Source of the DNA: a virus
Reading direction: 5' to 3' (one strand)
DNA length: 46,630 nucleotides
IMG/VR virus record: IMGVR_UViG_3300044627_003984
Location: 1-46,630 of that record
The notes under the pieces were generated by a model, which was given only the letters and a program-made list of their open reading frames with translations, did no database searches and was not told the origin of the DNA. Below, piece after piece: positions 24,301-30,729 of this stretch. A program made the translations under genes and the position numbers. Each line of letters begins with the position of its first letter. Position 1 is the stretch's first letter.

Positions 24301-25011
24301 GGCCTGGGCTGCACTGGCCTTGGATGTCGCATCTGCAGCGGCAGTAGCGACTGCGTCTGCCTCGGCCTGGTCTGCGTAATCTTCAAGATTGGCCACTGCG
24401 GTGGCGATATTCGTGGCGACGGTAGCCGCAAAGTTTTCGTCGTCGTTGATCGCAGCCGCAAGTTCGTTGAGAGTGTTAAGGGCTCCCGGTGCTGCCTGGA
24501 TCAGGTCAGCGACCTGGGTGTCGGTGTACGCGTTTGCGGCAGCCTGAGCGGCGTTTGCTTTCGATGTCGCGTCGGCTGACGCGGTAGATACAGCCGCAGC
24601 CTGGGCAGAGTTAGCCTTAGACTGCGCTCCGGACTGAGTCTCCAGAAGAGCGGTGTTTGCAATGCCGTGGACATTCGTGGTTGCTGAAGTATGCGTGTTG
24701 AAGTTGCTGCTCAGCGTGACGACGGATGAGAAAAACGCTGGGTCATCATTGATTGCGTCTGCCAGTTCCCCAAGGCTGTTAAGGACCGACGGGGCGTCCC
24801 CGAGAATCCCAGCCACTGCTGCGTTCACAGCGGAGGTCACGTCCTCTGGCCGAGCGTTTGCGTACAGGAGCGTCGTCCATGCCGTGAGACCGTCACCCAC
24901 CTTAAACTTGCGAGTATCGAGTTCGATGCCGATCTCGCCCTGAGCCAGGATGGGATTCGCTGCGGTCCATGCAGCCGCGAGTCCTCGACGAATCTGAATC
25001 TGAACAGCCAT
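21334..25011 (-). CDS. Long tail fibre protein with alanine-rich helical repeats
   Basis: 1225 residues. The N-terminal ~60 residues (QIQIRRGLAAAWTAANPILA, then QGEIGIELDTRKFKVGDGLT) are the attachment module common to phage fibres (RRGTAAxWTxxNPxLAxGExGxExDTxxFKxGDG). Much of the protein is Ala-rich predicted coiled coil: about six 19-residue repeats near A-DATSKANAAQAAAVSTA, many YADQAEADA-type units, and five copies of a LNTLNELAAAINDDPxF motif. The C-terminal part holds two copies of a TAIAxxxGxxGxLRKTAADT / TVDxKGRVTxxSS module, a HVHATTGL motif and a tip domain similar to that of 406-1056. Likely a trimeric receptor-binding fibre; no endosialidase or lyase motif was seen. Confidence 0.88.
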   Translation of the reverse strand: MAVQIQIRRGLAAAWTAANPILAQGEIGIELDTRKFKVGDGLTAWTTLLYANARPEDVTSAVNAAVAGILGDAPSVLNSLGELADAINDDPAFFSSVVTLSSNFNTHTSATTNVHGIANTALLETQSGAQSKANSAQAAAVSTASADATSKANAAQAAANAYTDTQVADLIQAAPGALNTLNELAAAINDDENFAATVATNIATAVANLEDYADQAEADAVATAAADATSKASAAQAAAVSTAAADAISKADAAQAAAVATSATDATSKANAAQAAAISTAAADATSKANAAEAAAVSTAASDATSKANAAQAAAISAASTDATTKANAAQSAATSAAQTYTDSTLANAVDALEAYTDAAEGAAVTAANAYTDAEVSAATTALEAYADQAEADALSAAQTYAFGQREAAEAYADQVEIDAVNTANAYTDAEIVTATAALEAYADQAEVDAKAYADAAVSGLVDAAPSLLNTLNELAAAINDDPEFSTSVAGQISSVASTAASDLAAAVSDLEDYADQAETDAVTAANNYTDAEVVVLNNTINSAVDSTMSNLNTQITNAANGAGTALSNHNASTTNVHGIANTSLLETTAGAQSKADAAESAANGYTDAEIATATNALQGYADAAESAAVATAAADATSKADAAESAANTYTDASISSLRGSAPSGLDTLDELAAAINDDPSFHTTVQTALSGKQPLDGDLTAIAGISANSGLLKKTAANTWSLDTSTYLTGNQTVTLSGDITGSGATSITATLANSGVNSGTYGDADSVAQVTVDSKGRVTAASSVDIAITQSQVTGLASALAGKASLASPELTGTPTAPTATAGTNTTQVATTAFVTGAVSDLIGAAPAALNTLSELADAINDDASFATTLTNSLAGKQPLDADLTAIAALAGTSGILRKTAADTWSLDTNTYLTANQSISVSGDATGSGTTGITLTLANSGVTAGVYGSATAVPAITVDAKGRVTSVSSTNIALAQSAITGLVSDLAAKAPIASPTLTGIPAAPTAAADTNTTQLATTAFVVGQASAATPAALGTAAVGTSLRYARADHVHATTGLGLTTSGLNQFAATTSAQLAGVISDETGSGALVFGTSPTLTTVTISSGGLSVTGGGITLAAGNVLDAPVVIDQKTASYQFVLSDAGRMIEMNSGSALTFTVAADATVNFKVGTQIHLLRVGAGGVNIAAAGGVTINATPGLNLRAQWSGATLTKRAANVWVLTGDLS
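23990..24365 (-). repeat. 57-bp tandem repeats coding 19-residue alanine-rich units
   Basis: About six tandem 57-base units inside the long fibre gene encode variants of ADATSKANAAQAAAVSTA plus one residue. Protein identity is high but codons vary between copies, so the repeat is old or kept by selection at protein level. One further similar unit lies near 24540-24620. Confidence 0.8.
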
Positions 25012-25016
25012 GGTGG

Positions 25017-25469
25017 TTACACTCCTCCGGCATCGACGACGACGGTGTGCTCTGACGTGGTGTCGCCGCCGCTCATTGTCTTGGCAAACGTAAACTGCTG
25101 GTTGGACGAACCTCCGTCGACGTTCGGGAAGTTGGTCGTTGTGGATCCGCCGTCAAAGGAAACGGCGCTGACGCTGTACGGCGAGTCACCCGAGTACGAG
25201 ACGGTCTGTTCTTGGATGTATAGGAATCCGTTGCGGAAGGCGATCTCCCCACCATCTAGCGATTCGGTTAGGCGCAGAAGGTCACTGTCGTTGAAGTCGT
25301 CGGAGGTATTTGTGCCTCCGCCGCCACCGGACACGGTGTTCCAGGTGGCACCGTCGAATACCCGGAGGGAGTGCGTAGAGATGTCATAGTAGAGGTCGCC
25401 AGCGTGCTCGCCGATGGGCTCGGAGCCCACCGCGAGTACGTTGAGAGGTACGTACGATCTCTTGGACAA
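25017..25469 (-). CDS. Small fibre-associated protein
   Basis: 150 residues; TTG start at 25469 with GGGAAG upstream. The N-terminus (YVPLNVLAVGSEPIGEHAGD, then LYYDISTHSLRVFDGATWNT) is shared in pattern with the N-terminus of the 25486-26808 fibre (GHVYYNTQSDTLFVYDGATW), a module common at fibre attachment ends. A glycine-rich linker and a beta-rich C-terminus follow (FTFAKTMSGGDTTSEHTVVV). Probably a short fibre or adaptor of the long fibre encoded five bases downstream. Confidence 0.75.
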   Translation of the reverse strand: MSKRSYVPLNVLAVGSEPIGEHAGDLYYDISTHSLRVFDGATWNTVSGGGGGTNTSDDFNDSDLLRLTESLDGGEIAFRNGFLYIQEQTVSYSGDSPYSVSAVSFDGGSTTTNFPNVDGGSSNQQFTFAKTMSGGDTTSEHTVVVDAGGV

Positions 25470-25485
25470 CTATGACTTCCCAGTT

Positions 25486-26808
25486 CTAGCCAACGACCAC
25501 GGCGCGGAAGGTGCCCGATGCGTGGAACGTGAGGGTTACGGTGTTGGCGTCGGTGCGGACGATGTCGCACTCAACCTCAGCGAACGTGGAGGCGTCGTAG
25601 ACCTGGACGGTCACGTCTCGGTTGCCCAGGCTGTGCGTCAGGGTCTGGGTGACAGGTCCTGTCGTAACCGTGGCTGTGAAGTCCGAGAAGATCTTCTTGT
25701 AGGCCACGACAGTGGTGTCGACTGCCACCGCATCGGCGCTGACCGTGAGGCCGGTGCCGACGACGAGGTCGAGGCGGTTCCCGTCCTTGGTGAGTCCGTC
25801 CCCAGCGGTGATCTGACCGGCGCCCGAGAACTGGACGAAGTCGAGTTCGGTGGTGTCGAGGGTCACAGCGCCGTCGCTGACCAGGACCCATCCGGAGTCG
25901 GCGTTGACGGTGCCTTCCTCGACGAACGTGAACATTCCGGGTCCGACGTTGGTACTGCTGTTAGCGTCAGCGGAACGCGACCACGCACCCGCGGCTACGA
26001 CGTAGATACCGTTATCCGCGGGATCGAACTGATCCTTGACGAGGACGCGGTTTCCAGCCGAAAGAATGACGCCGTCGATCGTCTGGGCACCGCTCAAGGT
26101 GATGGGGTCACCAGTAGTGGCAGCCCGAACGGACAACTTGACGTCGAGGCCCTGGCTGACTGAGTCAACGTAGCCCTTGGTGGCGGCGTCGGTGTCCGCC
26201 TGTGGCTCCGCGAGGTTGGTGATTCGGTTGTCGTTGGCATCGATGTCGGTGTTGGCGGCTGTGGTAAAGGACTGCAGGGTCTTGTCGTCAACGTAGGACT
26301 TAGTGCTGGCGTCCTGCGGGTTAGTCGGCTCGCCAAGAGAGATGATTTTGAACCCGGAGATGTCCAGGTCGCCGTTGGCCGCTGAGAGGTCGCCGAGTGA
26401 GATGCCCGAGTGCTCGTCCGGACCATGTGCGTGCTTGTGGTCCGATCGGGCGTAATTGGTCGAGGTGCCGTCGACGTTGGTCCCGGTGTTATCGAGGGCA
26501 ACCGGAGTACCGAAGTTGCTGACCTGGTCCCAGGACGACCCGTTGTCGTAGTACAGGACCTTGGTATCAGTAGCAAAAAAGAAGCGACCAATCGAACCCG
26601 CAGCGGGCCGCGACGCGATCGCCGAGGCCACGATCTTTCCTACGGGCTGCCAGGTGGCGCCGTCGTAGACAAAGAGGGTGTCCGACTGCGTGTTGTAGTA
26701 GACGTGGCCCTCGCCCCTAGGCGTCGGAGCCGAAGCAAGATTCTGGAACTTGACGTTCTGGATCTCAAGACCATTGAGATCGATGGGCGTGTAGTACTTA
26801 CGGGCCAT
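25486..26808 (-). CDS. Tail fibre protein
   Basis: 440 residues; ATG at 26808 with AGGAG upstream. The N-terminal module (EGHVYYNTQSDTLFVYDGAT) is followed by a HKHAHGPDEHSG histidine-rich segment, two SYVDD/GYVDS repeats (TNPQDASTKSYVDD, ADTDAATKGYVDS) typical of T4-like short fibres, a VLVKDQFDPADNGIYVVAAG then WSRSADANSS block and a beta-sandwich C-terminus (TLTHSLGNRDVTVQVYDAST). This architecture is widespread in fibres of cyanophages and actinophages. Expected to be virion-exposed and trimeric. Confidence 0.85.
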   Translation of the reverse strand: MARKYYTPIDLNGLEIQNVKFQNLASAPTPRGEGHVYYNTQSDTLFVYDGATWQPVGKIVASAIASRPAAGSIGRFFFATDTKVLYYDNGSSWDQVSNFGTPVALDNTGTNVDGTSTNYARSDHKHAHGPDEHSGISLGDLSAANGDLDISGFKIISLGEPTNPQDASTKSYVDDKTLQSFTTAANTDIDANDNRITNLAEPQADTDAATKGYVDSVSQGLDVKLSVRAATTGDPITLSGAQTIDGVILSAGNRVLVKDQFDPADNGIYVVAAGAWSRSADANSSTNVGPGMFTFVEEGTVNADSGWVLVSDGAVTLDTTELDFVQFSGAGQITAGDGLTKDGNRLDLVVGTGLTVSADAVAVDTTVVAYKKIFSDFTATVTTGPVTQTLTHSLGNRDVTVQVYDASTFAEVECDIVRTDANTVTLTFHASGTFRAVVVG

Positions 26809-26820
26809 AAGTCAACTCTC

Positions 26821-27099
26821 CTAAGACAGGTACGCGTTTCCGCTGAAAGGTGCCGAGAAAATGACCCGTAGTCGGTACTTGGAGAGATGCTCAATCTCTC
26901 CTTCTGCGATTGACCCCGACGAATCCATTGTCGTGACATTGGGGTAGAAGCCGAGATTGTGCTCGATGTCCCAAGTATTGCTCGAAATTCCTTGGACGTG
27001 GTGGTAAGCGTATGCGGCGGGCAAAGTATTTGCCTCGACGACCGCAATCGTTACGATTTGCTCTTGCTCAACTGTGATGGGGATGCTCTCTTCGGACAA
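26821..27099 (-). CDS. Small appendage protein with fibre C-terminal-like domain
   Basis: 92 residues; TTG start at 27099 overlapping the upstream gene region (TAGTTG) with GAGGAG just before, so the start is well supported. The sequence (YAYHHVQGISSNTWDIEHNL, then GFYPNVTTMDSSGSIAEGEI) corresponds to the small beta-sandwich domain (W-IxHNLGxxPNVxxxDxxG) found at the C-terminus of many phage fibre and tail proteins; here it stands alone. Likely a virion appendage subunit. Confidence 0.8.
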   Translation of the reverse strand: MSEESIPITVEQEQIVTIAVVEANTLPAAYAYHHVQGISSNTWDIEHNLGFYPNVTTMDSSGSIAEGEIEHLSKYRLRVIFSAPFSGNAYLS

Positions 27100-28218
27100 C
27101 TAGACTCCTCCTCGCCAACTCACGGAGTACTGTTCCCAACCGGTCGGTGAGAAGTTGCCCTGCGGCGCCTGCTCCCGAGTGACCTGCCGCTTGCAGAAGA
27201 CCGTGCCCGAGATGTACGTCTTGACGTTCTCGGAGTCATTGTTGGCGGTCAACTGAACGTCCCAGTACGCCCGCAGTGGCAGCCTCTTGGTCTGATCCGG
27301 GGTCAGTGACAGGCGAATCTTGCCCTGCGCGGCGTCTTCGATGCTGGTCTCGAACTGTGCCGCGTACACGGCCGACTCTGGGTACAGGCGGATCTGCGCC
27401 AGCGGGGTGAATCCGGTGACGTCGATCGAGAAGTCGAGCACGACACTGTAGGAGTCCCCCTGCGTAAGTACGATGTCGTACCGTCCGGATGCCTCCCCAA
27501 CGGGTGTCGTTCCGTATGTAGGAATAGGCAGGAAGAGCCGCTGTGGCTTGGATCGGTCGTCGACCTCCTGCGGCATGTACACGGGAACGTACCTGTTCGT
27601 CATGCGGCTGATCCTGCGGAAGGTGAGGACCTCGATCCGCTCGATGCCGATGTTGAGGGCCTTGCAGAGCGTCTCGTACTGCTGCCTACGCTCGACGATC
27701 ATTTCCATGATCTGGCGATACCGCTCAGACCGGGGAATACCAACCCCGTCCGGGGTGGAGATATCGATGTCGAACGCGGCGTCGGTGGCCAACGTATAAA
27801 GGGCCTGCACCGTACTCAGCAGCGTCAGTGGGTACTCTTCAACGGCCGGAAGGTTGGCCAAGGTCAGCACTCGGCCGAACTGGTCCTGCCTGTTATGTAC
27901 GTGCTGCTGAACGGATGTGTCTATGTACCCATCGATTTCGGAGTCTGTAAAGAATCGGTAGTAGGTCCCCTGGACGGTAATCTCAGCACCCTCGGCGGGA
28001 GGGCTGTCCAGTGTGAGCACACCGCTGTGCTCCTCGACCTCGGTGTCGTCGGAGACGTCCACACCGTTGACGAATACCTGTACTGAGGCCCCGTTCAGCG
28101 GAGAGTACGGCATTTCGTATCTCTGCAGACCCGCCGAACGGGCGCCCCAGACGAAGGACTTAGGGGGGTCGTTGAGTTCGGTTCTCACGCGAGAACGCAG
28201 TGCGTCAACCGTTGCCAC
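27100..28218 (-). CDS. Head-tail adaptor / neck candidate
   Basis: 372 residues from the GTG at 28218, which has GGAGG four bases upstream; an in-frame GTG at 28233 lies before that site and is less likely. The N-terminus (VATVDALRSRVRTELNDPPK) is helical and is followed by a small beta domain (VQVFVNGVDVSDDTEVEEHS), a DSEIDGYIDTSVQQHVHNRQ helix and a long helical middle (RYRQIMEMIVERRQQYETLC). The C-terminal part is beta-rich. Position between the major capsid genes and the fibres favours a head-completion role. No specific family motif was identified. Confidence 0.65.
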   Translation of the reverse strand: MATVDALRSRVRTELNDPPKSFVWGARSAGLQRYEMPYSPLNGASVQVFVNGVDVSDDTEVEEHSGVLTLDSPPAEGAEITVQGTYYRFFTDSEIDGYIDTSVQQHVHNRQDQFGRVLTLANLPAVEEYPLTLLSTVQALYTLATDAAFDIDISTPDGVGIPRSERYRQIMEMIVERRQQYETLCKALNIGIERIEVLTFRRISRMTNRYVPVYMPQEVDDRSKPQRLFLPIPTYGTTPVGEASGRYDIVLTQGDSYSVVLDFSIDVTGFTPLAQIRLYPESAVYAAQFETSIEDAAQGKIRLSLTPDQTKRLPLRAYWDVQLTANNDSENVKTYISGTVFCKRQVTREQAPQGNFSPTGWEQYSVSWRGGV

Positions 28219-28281
28219 AAGACCTCCTCGCACCCAGTACCTATAGTGAGGAACTGGGGCGCGGTTGTCTCCCTATAAGAA

Positions 28282-28653
28282 CTACGCGGTGTAGAGGTAA
28301 CCCAGGTCTTCGAGATGATCGGCGAGATCAGTGGGGACCTTGTACTTCACACCGGCCTGAAACGAGTAGTCGTTTCCGTAGCCCCAGGTCATCATTTCGA
28401 TGTCGGCGACCAGGCGCACGATTCGGGTGTTGTCCGCGAGATCGACGTCGCCGACCTCCACGATCTCGTCCACGACCGTCGTGGGCGCGTCCACCTTTGG
28501 GTCGCGCACCTCGTTCTTGATTGCCACAGCCTCTGCCGCAGCAATTGTGGACAACTCTTCCTGACGAGCCGCCAACTCGTCAGCGTTCTTCTTGATGGCC
28601 CGAGAGCGTGCCACGCCTGTGGCATCGGTGGGCTTGGGACGGGAAATGGCCAC
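28282..28653 (-). CDS. Small head-region protein
   Basis: 123 residues; GTG at 28653. A basic helical N-terminal half (ARSRAIKKNADELAARQEEL) precedes a C-terminal domain (LVADIEMMTWGYGNDYSFQA, then GVKYKVPTDLADHLEDLGYL) of a type common in actinophage head regions, where similar small proteins follow the capsid gene. It could be a capsid decoration or head completion protein. It is separated from the capsid gene by a strong hairpin. Confidence 0.65.
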   Translation of the reverse strand: MAISRPKPTDATGVARSRAIKKNADELAARQEELSTIAAAEAVAIKNEVRDPKVDAPTTVVDEIVEVGDVDLADNTRIVRLVADIEMMTWGYGNDYSFQAGVKYKVPTDLADHLEDLGYLYTA

Positions 28654-28684
28654 GGTGATTCATTCTCCTTGTTCGTAGGTCGAA

Positions 28685-28721
28685 GGGGACGGGAGCAGCC
28701 TTGTGAGCCGCTCCCGCCCCC
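28685..28721 (-). terminator. Strong hairpin after the major capsid gene
   Basis: In the minus-strand transcript a 12-base-pair stem (28685-28696 with 28710-28721, including one G-U pair) encloses a 13-base loop, directly after the capsid stop. No U-run follows, so it may act as a partial terminator, a processing site or an mRNA 3' stabiliser that keeps capsid expression above that of downstream genes. The rest of the 85-base gap holds the ribosome site of the next gene. Confidence 0.6.
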
Positions 28722-28738
28722 GATAGTGCTGTTTGAAA

Positions 28739-29770
28739 CTAGTTGGTGAGGACCTTGTTGATAGCGATGTCGGTGATGATGCCCTGACCCCAGATGCCGT
28801 ACCACGCAATGGCGTGCTCGCGGCCGAAGTCAAGAACGCCGCCGTCGCGCAACTCAACCGGGAGGCTGATGGCGTGACCGAAAGCGTTGTCACCGATCAT
28901 GATCGCCTCGTAGACGTTCGAACCCGCGGTAGCGGTATTGTCAAACGTCGACTCCCACGGAGCCCTGCCGCCCTTGGCGAGGCCGTTGCGGACCTGCGTC
29001 GTCTCAATGAACACGACGTCGTAGAGACGGCCGATCTCACCGAGCATGAAGTTGCCGGGGGCGGCGTACTTCGTGACCTCGATGAACTCGGGAACGTCGC
29101 GCAGACGACGTGACTGGTGCGGGTGCACGAAGCAGACGTAGGTCTCGCCCAGACGCGGGATGTTTCGGGAGGCCAGGGTCTCGACCGAGTCCTTGACAGC
29201 CGCGGTCGTGAGGTAGAAGTCACCCGAGACACCGGTGACACCGGCCTTGGTGCCGACCGTACCTGCGTTGTACCAGTCGTTGACGCCCGAGACGCCGGAG
29301 CGGTCGTAGCCATAGATCTGGCTTGTGGCGCCACCGAGGGTGTCACGCGACTGGTTGTCGAGGTACTGCGCCATGTTGCGACCGAGGAGACGCGAGGCCG
29401 AGGCCATGACGTCGTCGAAGGACGCGTTGAGCAGCAACTCCGAGACAGCAACGGCGTAGCCGTGCTCGGCGACGGTGATCTGGATCTGCTCCGCCGTGAG
29501 GGCGCGCGTGGTCATACGCACACCTTCAGTCAGCGGAGTGTTCTCCGGCTGAAGGTTGATGTAGCGCAGGAAGTTGATCTGCAGACCGGGCGCAACTCCG
29601 AGTTCCGTCTTCTTCACGGCAAACTGCTCGAAGCGCAGAATGGGCATGGCCTGGAAGAGGATTTCCTTCGACCAGATGACCTGGATGGCCTGCGTCAACT
29701 GGCTGTTGGTGCCAGAGTACGCGGTGGGGGCAGCGGCAAGATTGCCGGTGCCGGTAAGAGCGCTAGCCAT
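28739..29770 (-). CDS. Major capsid protein, N4-gp56 family type
   Basis: 343 residues. The sequence follows the N4-gp56-like HK97-fold capsid pattern: YSGTNSQLTQAIQVIWSKEI, LFQAMPILRFEQFAVKKTEL, TPLTEGVRMTTRALTAEQIQ, ITVAEHGYAVAVSELLL, then YVCFVHPHQSRRLRDVPEFI and a C-terminal AIAWYGIWGQGIITD strand. Length fits the family. No large N-terminal delta domain is visible, in keeping with a separate scaffold gene just upstream. It is followed by a strong hairpin. Confidence 0.93.
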   Translation of the reverse strand: MASALTGTGNLAAAPTAYSGTNSQLTQAIQVIWSKEILFQAMPILRFEQFAVKKTELGVAPGLQINFLRYINLQPENTPLTEGVRMTTRALTAEQIQITVAEHGYAVAVSELLLNASFDDVMASASRLLGRNMAQYLDNQSRDTLGGATSQIYGYDRSGVSGVNDWYNAGTVGTKAGVTGVSGDFYLTTAAVKDSVETLASRNIPRLGETYVCFVHPHQSRRLRDVPEFIEVTKYAAPGNFMLGEIGRLYDVVFIETTQVRNGLAKGGRAPWESTFDNTATAGSNVYEAIMIGDNAFGHAISLPVELRDGGVLDFGREHAIAWYGIWGQGIITDIAINKVLTN

Positions 29771-29808
29771 TCGCTAGTCCTTTCGTAAACGATGGTTTGG
29801 GAATTGAA

Positions 29809-30600
29809 CTAGCCGAACAGTCCACGTCCTCGGCTGGAAGCGCTATCACCAAGCAGCCTTTGTCGGTTCTTCATGTAGTCGGCCATCGACATTCCCCGAA
29901 TGTCATCGGGGGTATACATACGGTTGTCCGGGTCGGTATCCAGTGGTCCGGCTGCAGGTGCCGTCACGCGGCTACCTGCCATGTCTCGGCGAGCAGACTG
30001 CATGGCCTGCTGCGCCGATTCCAGGATACGCTCAGAGCGCTCCCGAAGACTGTTAATGCTTGCGTCAATCTCCTCAAGTGAGGATCCGTCAACCAAGTCC
30101 AGAAGTTCGGGGATGATCGCATCCCGCTCCTGCTCGACGCGCTGCTGACGGTACGACTGCAGTTCCTGGAATCGCTTCTCGGTTTCAAGAAGCGCGAACG
30201 CGCGCTCGCGCTCCAGCCTTTCGGCCTCCAACTGCGCAGTGAACTCCTGCTCCTTCTTAGAGAGAAGGTCGCGGACCTCCATCTCCTCCTCAGCCTTGCG
30301 GCGAGCCTCGGCCTCAGCCTGGGCAACTGCGGAGGCCTCCTCGACCTCGCGCTGCTCCTTTTCGCGCTTAAGGGCGGAAATCTCTTCCTTCATGCGCTCC
30401 AACTGTGGGTAAACCTTCGACTTCTCCTGTTCGCGGACGCGTGCAAGATCCTCGGCGGTGAAAACCTCGAACTCAGGGGAGTTTGTGGTGGGAGCAACTG
30501 TCTCGACCACCACGGCACTTGCGGTATTGACGGCAGTGGGCTCCGGCGCGTTGCCAACAGCCTCCGTAGCACCGTCTTGGAACGTCTGGTCTACTGACAT
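29809..30600 (-). CDS. Head scaffolding protein
   Basis: 263 residues from the ATG at 30600, with AAAGGA upstream; a longer frame to 30651 is less likely. After a flexible N-terminus the middle (about residues 55-200) is a long, highly charged coiled coil (RVREQEKSKVYPQLERMKEE, then LERERAFALLETEKRFQELQ), followed by a basic, arginine-rich tail with the motif DPDNRMYTPDDIRGMSMADY. This arrangement, directly between portal and capsid genes, is typical of internal scaffolds that are lost or cleaved during head maturation. No protease domain was seen in it or nearby. Confidence 0.85.
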   Translation of the reverse strand: MSVDQTFQDGATEAVGNAPEPTAVNTASAVVVETVAPTTNSPEFEVFTAEDLARVREQEKSKVYPQLERMKEEISALKREKEQREVEEASAVAQAEAEARRKAEEEMEVRDLLSKKEQEFTAQLEAERLERERAFALLETEKRFQELQSYRQQRVEQERDAIIPELLDLVDGSSLEEIDASINSLRERSERILESAQQAMQSARRDMAGSRVTAPAAGPLDTDPDNRMYTPDDIRGMSMADYMKNRQRLLGDSASSRGRGLFG

Positions 30601-30729
30601 ATTAGTAACATCCTTTGGCTTGTCGTCCGTGTGCCCGTAGGCGTGACTCAACTGATTGCACGACGTACGTGCACTTAGGTACAGACAACATCAGGCGAAA
30701 TGTGTTGTCTCGGTAAAGTGTCGGAGGAT
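30601..30729 (-). other. Intergenic region with two hairpins upstream of scaffold gene
   Basis: The 129 bases between portal and scaffold genes hold two inverted repeats: TGCACG-n5-CGTGCA at 30657-30673 and AGACAACA-n12-TGTTGTCT at 30683-30710. In a region where genes otherwise touch or overlap this is unusual, and the repeats may be a regulatory, processing or protein-binding element for the head gene block. No convincing promoter boxes were seen. Confidence 0.5.

Noticed and set aside
23915-24379. Plus-strand Ala/Val-rich ORF
   Set aside because: It is the antisense of the alanine-rich fibre repeats, which reads as hydrophobic nonsense.
25414-26163. Plus-strand ORF of 249 codons over the fibre gene
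   Set aside because: Antisense to a fibre with clear conserved modules; composition is that of a shadow frame.
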